Positions 34,124 to 41,713 of a stretch of 50,751 bases of DNA are shown piece after piece. The DNA lies in the NCBI RefSeq assembly GCF_013166655.1, contig NZ_JABKCA010000038.1, positions 1 to 50,751 on the forward strand, in the 5' to 3' direction. The notes under the pieces were generated by a model. That model saw only the letters and a program-made list of their open reading frames with translations, was not told the origin of the DNA and ran no database searches. The position numbers and the translations under genes were made by a program. Numbering within the stretch: position 1 is the stretch's first letter; every line of letters begins with the position of its first letter. The DNA comes from Lentimicrobium sp. L6 (GTDB lineage: Bacteria > Bacteroidota > Bacteroidia > Bacteroidales > UBA12170).

Positions 34124-34900
34124 ATGAAACCTCAGACTAAATATATACTTGCCGCTCCTTTGGTGCTTCCCATTTTACCTATCATCTATATCCAAGGAGA
34201 AATCATTAAAAGAACCGTTCCTAGATTGCCCGAAGCCACAGGAATAGAAGGAAATGTAAAAGTTAATTCTGATAAAAGCCTCCGTTTACTATGTATTGGT
34301 GAGAGTAGTATGGCTGGTGTAGGAGCAGAAACCCATGAGGAGGCCATTGGAGGAACTATTGCCAAGGAAATATCGAGCCGATTAAATACTAATGTCTATT
34401 GGAGAGTTTATGCTAGGAATGGCTATACAGCAAAACGAGTTCGATTTAAGATCCTTCCTAAAATCACAGAACGGAATTTCGATATCATAGTGATTGCTTT
34501 GGGCGCAAACGATTCCTTTGCTATGAATAGCCCTAAGACTTGGCGAGAAAATATCATTGCGCTTTTAAAAGACACACAAGCACTATTTCCCAATACACCC
34601 ATCGTATTTATGAATATGCCTCCCATCAAAGAATTCCCAGCTTTTAGCAGGCTTATTCGTTTTTCAGTGGGGAATTTAGTGGATATGTTAGGAAAAGAAC
34701 TCGACGAAACCATCAAATCATTTGATGATGTATATTTCTCACAAGAACTGATCACCGTAGAATCTTGGAAAAAGAAATATCAAGTAGAAGGTAAAGCTTC
34801 TGAATTTTTCAGTGATGGGGTTCATCCATCAAAATTTACTTATCAGGTTTGGGCTAAGGATGTTGTGGATTTTATAATTGAAAAAAAGATATTAAAATAA
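34124..34900 (+). CDS. SGNH/GDSL-type hydrolase
   Basis: An esterase-like SGNH hydrolase of 258 residues with an N-terminal membrane anchor or signal (YILAAPLVLPILPIIYI). Block I is CIGESSMAGVG with the nucleophile Ser, block III is ALGANDSF (Gly and Asn of the oxyanion hole), and block V is DGVHPS with the catalytic Asp and His. It probably deacylates lipids or polysaccharides at the envelope; the substrate is unknown. The ATG at 34124 is used; an upstream TTG adds two residues. It is free-standing, after the pseudogene. Confidence 0.88.
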   Translation: MKPQTKYILAAPLVLPILPIIYIQGEIIKRTVPRLPEATGIEGNVKVNSDKSLRLLCIGESSMAGVGAETHEEAIGGTIAKEISSRLNTNVYWRVYARNGYTAKRVRFKILPKITERNFDIIVIALGANDSFAMNSPKTWRENIIALLKDTQALFPNTPIVFMNMPPIKEFPAFSRLIRFSVGNLVDMLGKELDETIKSFDDVYFSQELITVESWKKKYQVEGKASEFFSDGVHPSKFTYQVWAKDVVDFIIEKKILK

Positions 34901-34933
34901 TGCTCTGTTTATTCTTAGAACAGTTATTACAAA

Positions 34934-34980
34934 AGCGATTACACGAAGAAGCACAAAGGATTCACTAAGTTCCACAAAGA
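34934..34980. repeat. CACAAAG-type intergenic repeat
   Basis: GCGATTACACGAAGAAGCAC followed by AAAGGATTCACTAAG and CCACAAAG resembles a degenerate short-word repeat often seen between Bacteroidota genes. A similar wording (GCAAAGG...CGCAAAG) is at 35665-35705. Recognition is from memory of such repeats only. Confidence 0.3.
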
Positions 34981-34998
34981 AAATAAATCAACTTGATT

Positions 34999-35598
34999 CT
35001 ATTCCCCACAAACTATCTCATAAGACTCTCTATCCGCCATCAAACCAATATATAATTCTATCACTTGAATCTCTGCATCTTGTGGAGTTTCGAATCTAGA
35101 GTCATTATTAGCAATCAATTGATAGAGTTCATTACAACGTTCTGTATTTCCTCTATCTTTTTCGGTGATGGCTTTCATCCAAAGGCTGGCCACTTTATAA
35201 TCTTTATTATTAGAGAATTCTTGTTCTATAAAGTGAGTGATGGCTTCATCATGTTTGCATTCCATTAAATCTACATAGCCTAGCATATTGCTTTCTCCAT
35301 ATTTGTCAATCAAGAAGTCTACTTCACTTTGCAGTTGAGGATTATCTGAGCTTCCATTCACAGCTCCTGCCACTGCTCCTATTCCTGCGCCTATCATAGC
35401 TCCACCCACTACTCCACCAAAACCTCTCCCAAATACTAAACCCGATAGTCCTCCAATTAGGGCCCCATGGCCTATTGATTTACTGATTTGTGCATCCCTT
35501 TGACTTTTTGCACTAGATTGAGCATTGGTTTGCAAAGTAAAAACAGCCAATAAGCTGATTAGAAAAAATGATTTGAGGATGCTTGATATTTTCATCAT
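34999..35598 (-). CDS. glycine-zipper exported protein
   Basis: About 200 residues from MMKISSILKSF (35598; the second Met at 35595 is equally possible). A signal peptide ends TNAQS. Residues about 40-82 are a glycine-zipper segment (GALIGGLSGLVFGRGFGGVVGGAMIGAGIGAVAGA) likely to sit in a membrane. The remaining ~115 residues are helical with a Cys pair far apart (MECKHDEA, ERCNEL) and look like a TPR-type adaptor. The function is unknown. The longer upstream frame has no signal and was discarded. Confidence 0.75.
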   Translation of the reverse strand: MMKISSILKSFFLISLLAVFTLQTNAQSSAKSQRDAQISKSIGHGALIGGLSGLVFGRGFGGVVGGAMIGAGIGAVAGAVNGSSDNPQLQSEVDFLIDKYGESNMLGYVDLMECKHDEAITHFIEQEFSNNKDYKVASLWMKAITEKDRGNTERCNELYQLIANNDSRFETPQDAEIQVIELYIGLMADRESYEIVCGE

Positions 35599-35882
35599 TG
35601 TGGGCTTGATTAGTTTTGAGTGTAAAAGTAGATGAAATTGTTTTATGATTAAAAATAAGATTCCACGCAAAGGGGGCAGAGGAAAAACATGCAAAGGTCG
35701 CAAAGTGGTAATTCATAATGATTTCCAGTCATTGATTATCTGAATTAGTCTAATTGGCTCCATCCACAAAAATTAGTAGACCATCATCAAATCAAACTAT
35801 TAGCTCCCCTGGGACAATAAAAAAGTTTTAAAATTAGCTCTTACTAAAATCAATATGGCTTGCTTTTTGTAAGAATAAAAGC

Positions 35883-36527
35883 ATGAAAAGACTCCTACTC
35901 CTAATAATATTACTACCTCTTTTATCTTGTGAAAAAGATATTGAAACAGAGAATGAAAAAGCTATTGTTGCAACAATTCATTATTTAGAGGAATCAAATT
36001 TCTTAAATGGAACAGTATTCCCTAGGTTGGGACCACCTCCTCCATATCCATTTCCCGGAACAGAACTAGACTCCACAGTATTGAATCAACTTATAAGAAA
36101 TGATCGTGTATATAGAGAAAACATAAAATGGTATTATTTAAGGAGAATAAATACACCTATTCAAGATAGTTCCTATATTTTCTTATCAATGTCAGATAGT
36201 TTATTTTCAAATTATAGTTGGGCAACTATAAAAAACAATGATAATAAGATTTATCATTTTCTCATTGATAGTTTAAAATCAAACAGTAAAGAAAGGACAA
36301 AAGCTAGAGTTAAAAAATTAAATACAAGCCTATATATGAAGTATCGTTTAAAATCATTTTCTGAATTTGACAATGAATTTAAAGATCTATTCTATAACAT
36401 GTATCCTTTTTTATATGGTGGTCATATTCGTTTTTCAAGGTTCTTCCATGATGATCAACTTGGAATTATTATGTTTGAATATTGGGGATGCGAAATGGAT
36501 TGTGGCGTTGGGTTTATTGCTCTATAA
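35883..36527 (+). CDS. hypothetical lipoprotein, probably truncated by a nonsense codon
   Basis: A 214-residue predicted lipoprotein with lipobox LPLLSC (Cys16). No family is recognised; features are the proline run RLGPPPPYPFPG and the C-terminal GCEMDCGVGFIAL. The TAA at 36525 is followed in the same frame by 17 more codons, ending TAG at 36579, that encode a plausible C-terminal strand (EKQENWKVVKLERQW). The present stop therefore looks like a recent nonsense change or a sequencing error, and the ancestral protein was about 232 residues. Confidence 0.7.
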   Translation: MKRLLLLIILLPLLSCEKDIETENEKAIVATIHYLEESNFLNGTVFPRLGPPPPYPFPGTELDSTVLNQLIRNDRVYRENIKWYYLRRINTPIQDSSYIFLSMSDSLFSNYSWATIKNNDNKIYHFLIDSLKSNSKERTKARVKKLNTSLYMKYRLKSFSEFDNEFKDLFYNMYPFLYGGHIRFSRFFHDDQLGIIMFEYWGCEMDCGVGFIAL

Positions 36528-36589
36528 GAGAAACAAGAAAATTGGAAAGTAGTAAAATTAGAAAGACAATGGATTAATTAGTTAATTCA

Positions 36590-36626
36590 ATTAGTGAAAA
36601 TTAGTTTTATTCGCGAAAATTAGCGG
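36590..36626. repeat. AATTCGTGAAAATT-type intergenic repeat
   Basis: The text ATTAGTGAAAATTAG...TTCGCGAAAATTAGCGG is a degenerate relative of the inverted sequence at 40829-40856 (ATTCGTGAAAATCAGCG on the other strand). The two copies bracket the GltD-like and NuoEF genes. Confidence 0.4.
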
Positions 36627-36633
36627 ACCTCTT

Positions 36634-38253
36634 TTACTTCAAACTAATAGCTCCAGTAGGACAAGCCTCTGCACATTCCAAAGCGGTTTTATCAAAAATA
36701 TCTTTCATGTTTTTATTGAAGGGAATATTGATTTCAACAGTATATCCTCTACCAATACTCGTAAAGCCTAAACTGTCTTTTTGTAAGGCTGAAATATCCA
36801 CACAAAGATTACAACGGATGCATTTTTCTGGTTCGTAAACGATAAGTTCGTGCTGCATATGTTTCTTGAGGGTTTTGCGCTCTCCAAACATAAACTTTCT
36901 GCGGTCGGCTTTATATTCGTCAGAGTAGATTCTTAGTTTACAAGTATGGGGTTTCCGGCATTCACAATGCATACAGCGCTCGGCTTCTTCCACAGCTTGG
37001 TCCATTGAGAAAACTCTTGAACCCTTGTCTAACTCTAATCTTTCTTTTCTAGTATCAAATGTCCCTTCGACAGGCCTGTCTATCGACGAGGTAGACTCAG
37101 AAACCTTAGATGCACACTCTTTTAAATACTCACCCACCTCTTCCTGCTTTAACTTACCAAATCTAGAATTGAACATTCTATAGATTTTTTCTGGATTTTT
37201 TTTAGCTAAATGATCATGGATAGAGTGTGCCACTTGTTTTCCTTGTGCCACTGAAGTCACTGCCATTTTTCTAGAGCGAATCACATTTCCACAAGCAAAA
37301 ATGCCTTCTCCATTGACTTGAAAAGTGGCTTTATCAGCTAGTAAACCAAACTTATTATTCTCGAAGCCGAAGTCTTTCATTATACCATCCTCAAAATTGC
37401 CTAAGGCAAAAACGACAGCATCAAAATCCTTCTTTAATTCATCTTCAAAAATGGTTTTATCGATAGTGGTATTCAATCGGAATTCTGCTCCATAATTCTC
37501 TACCATTTTTACTTCTGCACCTACAGCAGAATTTGGTAATTTCTCCTCAGGGATATCATATCGGAGGCTTCCTCCAGCTTCTTCATTCTGATCAAAAATC
37601 ACTACCGAATGACCCAATTTAAGTAAATGAAAAGCAGCAGACAATCCTGCGGGGCCACTACCGATTACCGCAACATTTTTTTCTGAGGAGGCCAATTTTT
37701 CGGGTAAGTAGTAATCATCGGACTTTAAGTCTTCATCGGCAACCATTTTCTTCAATTCACAAATGCTAACAGGTGCTTCAGCCTGACTTCTTCTACAAGC
37801 ACCTTCGCAAGGAGCTGGGCAGATATAGCCAAGGATGAGTGGCAATGCAATCTCTTCTTTTACCAATTTCAATGCTTCATCAAACTTTCGCTCAGCAATC
37901 AATCGGTTCATTTTTGGAATGTCCATATAGGCCGGACAAGCAGTGCGACAAGGAGCTTCGCAATCTCCTACATGGTCGCTCAAGAGCAATTCTAAAGATT
38001 CTTTTCTGGCTTCAAAAATCTCCTCATCATCGGTAATGATTTCCATTCCTTCTTCAGCCGGCAAGGCACAAGAAGGATGTAATTGCCCATTTTTGGCATC
38101 TTTCACCAAACATAACATACAGCTGGGGTGATTGCCAAAACCATCTTTGAAACACATGGTAGGGATTTCAATGCCTAAGCTCTCTGCTACTTTAAGTACT
38201 GATATACCTTCAGCAACCTCCACAAATCGATTATTTATTTTGAGTTTAATCAT
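36634..38253 (-). CDS. GltD-like FAD oxidoreductase with [2Fe-2S] and [4Fe-4S] domains
   Basis: A 539-residue cytoplasmic electron-transfer flavoprotein. Residues 1-75 are a NuoG/HydA-type [2Fe-2S] domain (Cys34, Cys45, Cys48, Cys62). The 95-165 region is the GltD/PreT N-terminal [4Fe-4S] part (CEAPCRTACP, CPAPCEGACRR). Residues about 190-350 form the FAD/NAD(P) fold (AVIGSGPAGLSAAFHL; EGIFACGN). Further Cys clusters are CMHCECRKPHTC and, at the C-terminus, CIRCNLC with CAEACPTGA. It follows the NuoE-NuoF fusion gene in the same direction, suggesting one complex that exchanges electrons among NADH, NADPH and ferredoxin. A short Ser/Thr-rich insert at about 395-407 is encoded by palindromic DNA (37070-37100). 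Confidence 0.85.
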   Translation of the reverse strand: MIKLKINNRFVEVAEGISVLKVAESLGIEIPTMCFKDGFGNHPSCMLCLVKDAKNGQLHPSCALPAEEGMEIITDDEEIFEARKESLELLLSDHVGDCEAPCRTACPAYMDIPKMNRLIAERKFDEALKLVKEEIALPLILGYICPAPCEGACRRSQAEAPVSICELKKMVADEDLKSDDYYLPEKLASSEKNVAVIGSGPAGLSAAFHLLKLGHSVVIFDQNEEAGGSLRYDIPEEKLPNSAVGAEVKMVENYGAEFRLNTTIDKTIFEDELKKDFDAVVFALGNFEDGIMKDFGFENNKFGLLADKATFQVNGEGIFACGNVIRSRKMAVTSVAQGKQVAHSIHDHLAKKNPEKIYRMFNSRFGKLKQEEVGEYLKECASKVSESTSSIDRPVEGTFDTRKERLELDKGSRVFSMDQAVEEAERCMHCECRKPHTCKLRIYSDEYKADRRKFMFGERKTLKKHMQHELIVYEPEKCIRCNLCVDISALQKDSLGFTSIGRGYTVEINIPFNKNMKDIFDKTALECAEACPTGAISLK

Positions 38254-38287
38254 CTTTTTAAACTGAATTTTACTACCGTTCTACTAA

Positions 38288-38510
38288 CACGGATTTGTAA
38301 TCCGTGCACCAAACATTATTCTTTCATTATTACACGGATTGCAAATCCGCGCTAGCTTTTCATTAAAAATAATCATTATATGATTACTGCATTCTGCTTG
38401 CACGGATTTGCAATCCGTGTGCCTGACTTTAATCTTCATTTATTATGCAGATTACAAATCCGCATTAGCTTTTTATAGAAAATAATCATCGTATGATTAC
38501 AGCATTTACA
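38288..38510. repeat. tandem ~113-bp duplication with palindromic CACGGATT repeats
   Basis: Two adjacent diverged copies (38288-38400 and 38401-38510). Each starts with CACGGATTTG(T/C)AATCCG, contains a second palindromic word (ATTGCAAATCCGCGCTAGC or ATTACAAATCCGCATTAGC) and ends with a copy of the last codons of the NuoEF gene (ATGATTAC(T/A)GCATT on the plus strand). Only the second copy is the live gene end. A related word is at 45771-45796. Confidence 0.8.
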
Positions 38511-40822
38511 GGACAAACCTGGCGACAGATATCGCATTTAATACATTTCTCATTCTCCACCACATGTACTTCATAAGGTTTTAGGGCAATGGCTTGGGTG
38601 GGACAATCTTGTGCACATTTGGTACATCCAATACATTCTTCCTCTATGAAATACTCTATCATTTCATGGCATTTTCCAGTACTACAAGTGCCATTGATAT
38701 GCTCTAAATATTCTTCTCTGAAATATTTCAAGGTAGATAGAATAGGATTTGGTGCGGATTTCCCAAGACCGCATAAGCTCCCTTTTTTGGTACTATAAGC
38801 TAATTTTTCCAACACCTCTAAATCTTCCATATCCCCTTTCCCACTGGTGATTTTCTCTAGAACATCTAACATTCTAGTGGTTCCAATACGGCAGAAAGTA
38901 CATTTTCCACAACTCTGATCTTGGGTAAAGCTTAAGAAATACTTGGCAATATCTACCATACAATCGTCTTCATCTAAAACTACCAATCCACCAGAACCCA
39001 TCATGGCTCCCGCTTCTTTTAGAGATTCAAAATCTATAGGTGTATCCATCATAGAAGCAGGAATACATCCTCCAGATGGGCCGCCTATTTGCACCGCTTT
39101 AAAAGCCTTTCCATTGGGGATACCTCCACCAATACGCTCTACAATCTCCCGAATACTAATTCCAATGGGGACTTCTATTAATCCTCCCCTATTTATCTTT
39201 CCAGCCAAAGCAAACACCTTGGTTCCTTTGCTATTTTCTGTTCCTATTTCTTGGAATTTCTCGGCGCCTTTGCGTATAATCCAAGGTACCATAGCGAAAG
39301 TCTCTGTATTATTAATTAAAGTTGGCTTTTGGTTTAACCCTTTTACCGCAGGATAAGGCGGACGCATGCTAGGCAATCCTCTATTTCCTTCAACCGAAGC
39401 AATTAAAGCCGTTTCCTCTCCACAGATAAATGCACCGGCTCCTTCAAATACTTCTACAGGGAAGTCGAATCCACTACCTAAAATATTCTTGCCAATCAAA
39501 CCGGCTTTCTCACAATAATAAAGGGCTTCTTTAATTCGCTTTACTGCCAAAGGATATTCTGCTCTAATATAGAATATTCCTGAGGAAGCCTTCACAGCAA
39601 TAGCCGCTATCATTAAACCTTCAATCACTCTAAAAGGATAAGATTCCAATAGCATTCTATCCATAAAAGCCCCAGGATCACCTTCATCACCATTAACGAT
39701 AACATACTTCTCTTTATCGGTGGCATTCTTTACCATTTCCCACTTTCTATAGGTTGGGAAACCTCCTCCGCCTCTTCCTCTCAATCCACTCTTCTCAATG
39801 GATTTAATAATAGCATCCTGATCTAATTCCTTAAGACATTTTTTGAAAGCCTGGAATCCTCCTAGTTTTAAATATTCTTCTAAATCAGTGGGTTGTAAAA
39901 ATCCTCTATGCTCTGTGGCAATATTAATCTGACCATCTAAAAACTCAGCAACAGGTGTATCCACCTGCTCAGAATCATATCTTTTAACCGACTTTGGGAT
40001 GTCTTTCAATACATATTGGTCTATGATTCCAGAAATATCATTCTTCCATCGGGTCCAAATACTCTTGGACCTAAAATGTTTCCTGATGATTTCACTAACC
40101 TCTTCGGCTTTTATTTTTGTATAATAAGTTGGGCTTTCGTTGGGTTTATGAATTTCGAGCAAAGGCACCTGATTACAAATACCCACACAGCCCACTTCTT
40201 TCACATCCACATTGGCTTGGTTTTTCTGTAAAGATTCCTCTAGTTCTCTCTTCACATCGGAACTTCCACTAGCCACACAGCAAGAACCTAATCCGATTCT
40301 CACCTCTCCGTCTTTATTAGCATCACTTAAACTTGCTGCGAGTTTTGAGGTTGCTGGATTTACATCCGAGGAGAGAAAATCTTCGAGAATCTCTTTTACT
40401 TTGGAAGGCTCTACATGTCCGAAAGTAGTTTGGTCGATTTGCACAACGGGCGCAATGGTACAACACCCAAGACAAGCTACTTTATCTACTGTAAAAAGTC
40501 CATCTGAATCCGTTTCTTTTTGTTCTGGGATGTTTAATTCTCGTTTAAAAGCATCATAAACCTGCATGGCTCCTTTCACGTGGCAAGCGGTACCCACACA
40601 CACTTTTATCATGTGTTTCCCTACAGGTTCGTGACGAAACTGAGAGTAAAAAGTAGAAATCCCATAAATACGCTCCAATGTAATCTCGGTGTTATCGGCC
40701 ACATGCTGCAAAGCCTCTTCAGGCAAGTAATTATACTCGTCCTGAATGGCCTGTAGAATGGGTATGACCGCTTCTACCTTCCTGCCTTTTTCGGCTATTA
40801 TTTGATCTACTTTTTGTTTCAT
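38486..40822 (-). CDS. NuoE-NuoF fusion (HndA-HndC-like) NADH-binding flavoprotein
   Basis: A 778-residue fusion. Domain order: NuoE-type thioredoxin-like [2Fe-2S] domain (about 1-155; CVGTAC and CLGCC give C-x4-C and C-x3-C), a second thioredoxin-like [2Fe-2S] domain (about 170-260; GSCCVASG, CVGIC), NuoF FMN/NADH domain (about 325-690; GLRGRGGGGFPTYRKW, GDEGDPGAFMDR, CGEETALIASVEG, [4Fe-4S] CGKCTFC plus LCGLG), and two C-terminal [4Fe-4S] motifs (CIGCTKCAQDCP, CIKCDICRQVCP). HndC/HydB-type proteins have the last three modules; here the NuoE partner is fused in front. No Fe-hydrogenase or formate dehydrogenase gene lies nearby. The start at 40822 (MKQKVDQIIAEKG) is preferred. Confidence 0.92.
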   Translation of the reverse strand: MKQKVDQIIAEKGRKVEAVIPILQAIQDEYNYLPEEALQHVADNTEITLERIYGISTFYSQFRHEPVGKHMIKVCVGTACHVKGAMQVYDAFKRELNIPEQKETDSDGLFTVDKVACLGCCTIAPVVQIDQTTFGHVEPSKVKEILEDFLSSDVNPATSKLAASLSDANKDGEVRIGLGSCCVASGSSDVKRELEESLQKNQANVDVKEVGCVGICNQVPLLEIHKPNESPTYYTKIKAEEVSEIIRKHFRSKSIWTRWKNDISGIIDQYVLKDIPKSVKRYDSEQVDTPVAEFLDGQINIATEHRGFLQPTDLEEYLKLGGFQAFKKCLKELDQDAIIKSIEKSGLRGRGGGGFPTYRKWEMVKNATDKEKYVIVNGDEGDPGAFMDRMLLESYPFRVIEGLMIAAIAVKASSGIFYIRAEYPLAVKRIKEALYYCEKAGLIGKNILGSGFDFPVEVFEGAGAFICGEETALIASVEGNRGLPSMRPPYPAVKGLNQKPTLINNTETFAMVPWIIRKGAEKFQEIGTENSKGTKVFALAGKINRGGLIEVPIGISIREIVERIGGGIPNGKAFKAVQIGGPSGGCIPASMMDTPIDFESLKEAGAMMGSGGLVVLDEDDCMVDIAKYFLSFTQDQSCGKCTFCRIGTTRMLDVLEKITSGKGDMEDLEVLEKLAYSTKKGSLCGLGKSAPNPILSTLKYFREEYLEHINGTCSTGKCHEMIEYFIEEECIGCTKCAQDCPTQAIALKPYEVHVVENEKCIKCDICRQVCPVNAVIIR

Positions 40823-40828
40823 ATTTTG

Positions 40829-40856
40829 TCCGCGAATTACGCTGATTTTCACGAAT
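40829..40856. repeat. AATTCGTGAAAATT-type intergenic repeat, inverted copy
   Basis: TCCGCGAATTACGCTGATTT and the following CACGAAT, directly upstream of the NuoEF start; related to 36590-36626 in the opposite orientation. Confidence 0.4.
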
Positions 40857-40944
40857 ATTGATATCCATAAAATGAGAGGATGAAGATAGTAAAAACCAGC
40901 CTATTTGGCTCCAATTTTGTAAAGTTTAGAATACTTCTAAAAGA

Positions 40945-41265
40945 CTATGTATACTTTGAGATTCGCTTACCTATCCGCTTATTATATGGATTTCTCCTAC
41001 AATCCCAAATTAGAATCACCAAAATAAGTTGGTCGTAGATTTCATAGATAATTTGATAATCTCCAGTATTATAAATTTTAACTGATTCAAATCTGGTTTT
41101 CAGTCCTATATTGGGGTTTTTAGAGAGTGTGAGAAGTGTTTTAGAAATCTTATTATTTAGTTTTATGCTATACTTGTTCGATTCAATTCGATTTCTATAA
41201 AACTTGAGGATTCGGAATAAATCATTTCTTGCTTCTATAGACCATTCTATTCTTCTTTCAGCCAT
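40945..41265 (-). CDS. RelE/ParE-family toxin
   Basis: A 106-residue protein with the RelE/ParE fold pattern: EWSIEARNDLFRILKFY at the start, a central NTGDYQIIYEIYDQLILVILIWDCRRNPYNK with the conserved strand and Arg-Asn-Pro near the C-terminus. Such toxins cleave ribosome-bound mRNA or inhibit gyrase; the sequence does not decide between them. It overlaps the upstream antitoxin by 19 bases, as usual for a type II module. Confidence 0.87.
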   Translation of the reverse strand: MAERRIEWSIEARNDLFRILKFYRNRIESNKYSIKLNNKISKTLLTLSKNPNIGLKTRFESVKIYNTGDYQIIYEIYDQLILVILIWDCRRNPYNKRIGKRISKYT

Positions 41266-41483
41266 TCCCCTATTTCATTTTGGAGATCATCATTTGAAAT
41301 GGTTTTCTGATTCTTGAAATCCTCTCTTGCTTCATTTACTCTTCCTATTTCATAATCACTAAGTTCATAATAATCTGAAGAAACTTTAGATTCTATAATC
41401 GTTTTAATGGCATTTAAAAATGATACATCCTCGATTTTTGAAAGATGTTGCATGATATGATTTCGAATTTCTATTGTACTCAT
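41247..41483 (-). CDS. type II antitoxin
   Basis: A 78-residue acidic protein placed before the toxin and overlapping it by 19 bases. The N-terminal helices (EIRNHIMQHLSKIEDVSFLNAIKTII) could dimerise. The C-terminal tail (NEIGEWLKEE) is typical of toxin-wrapping antitoxin ends. No ribbon-helix-helix or helix-turn-helix motif is certain. The assignment depends largely on its partner. A -7 box (41501-41508) precedes it. Confidence 0.8.
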   Translation of the reverse strand: MSTIEIRNHIMQHLSKIEDVSFLNAIKTIIESKVSSDYYELSDYEIGRVNEAREDFKNQKTISNDDLQNEIGEWLKEE

Positions 41484-41500
41484 AATGAAGAATTATCTTA

Positions 41501-41508
41501 CAAAGATA
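41501..41508 (-). promoter_or_regulatory. Bacteroidota -7 box for the toxin-antitoxin pair
   Basis: TATCTTTG on the minus strand (consensus TAnnTTTG), 17 bases before the antitoxin ATG. Confidence 0.45.
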
Positions 41509-41646
41509 AGGAAATTGATGAATGGATATTTCGAACTTCTAATATCTTATTTTCGCCTAATACCAAGGATACGTTTCATCCTTTCAAATTAGCTAAGGGA
41601 TCAAAGCCTTGAGCATTGCGAAAGGATTGAGGCCCTGGTCTGAAAA

Positions 41647-41713
41647 CCAAGGACGCTATCCCTTTTTACATTTCACCTCCGCTCCATGTATACTTCAGGG
41701 CTATCATCCTTTA
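41647..41713. repeat. dispersed gene-end palindrome, copy B
   Basis: The arms CCAAGGACGCTATCCCT and AGGGCTATCATCCTTTA match copies A (1792-1828) and C (50198-50239), with a longer loop. The TTA at its right edge is the stop of the 650-residue propeller gene. The preceding text (41568-41646, with GGATACGTTTCATCC) looks like further repeat sequence. Confidence 0.65.

Noticed and set aside
36634-40822. Complex I (nuo) operon fragment
   Set aside because: There are no membrane nuo genes, and the NuoF part has the extra thioredoxin-like and ferredoxin domains of HndC/HydB proteins.
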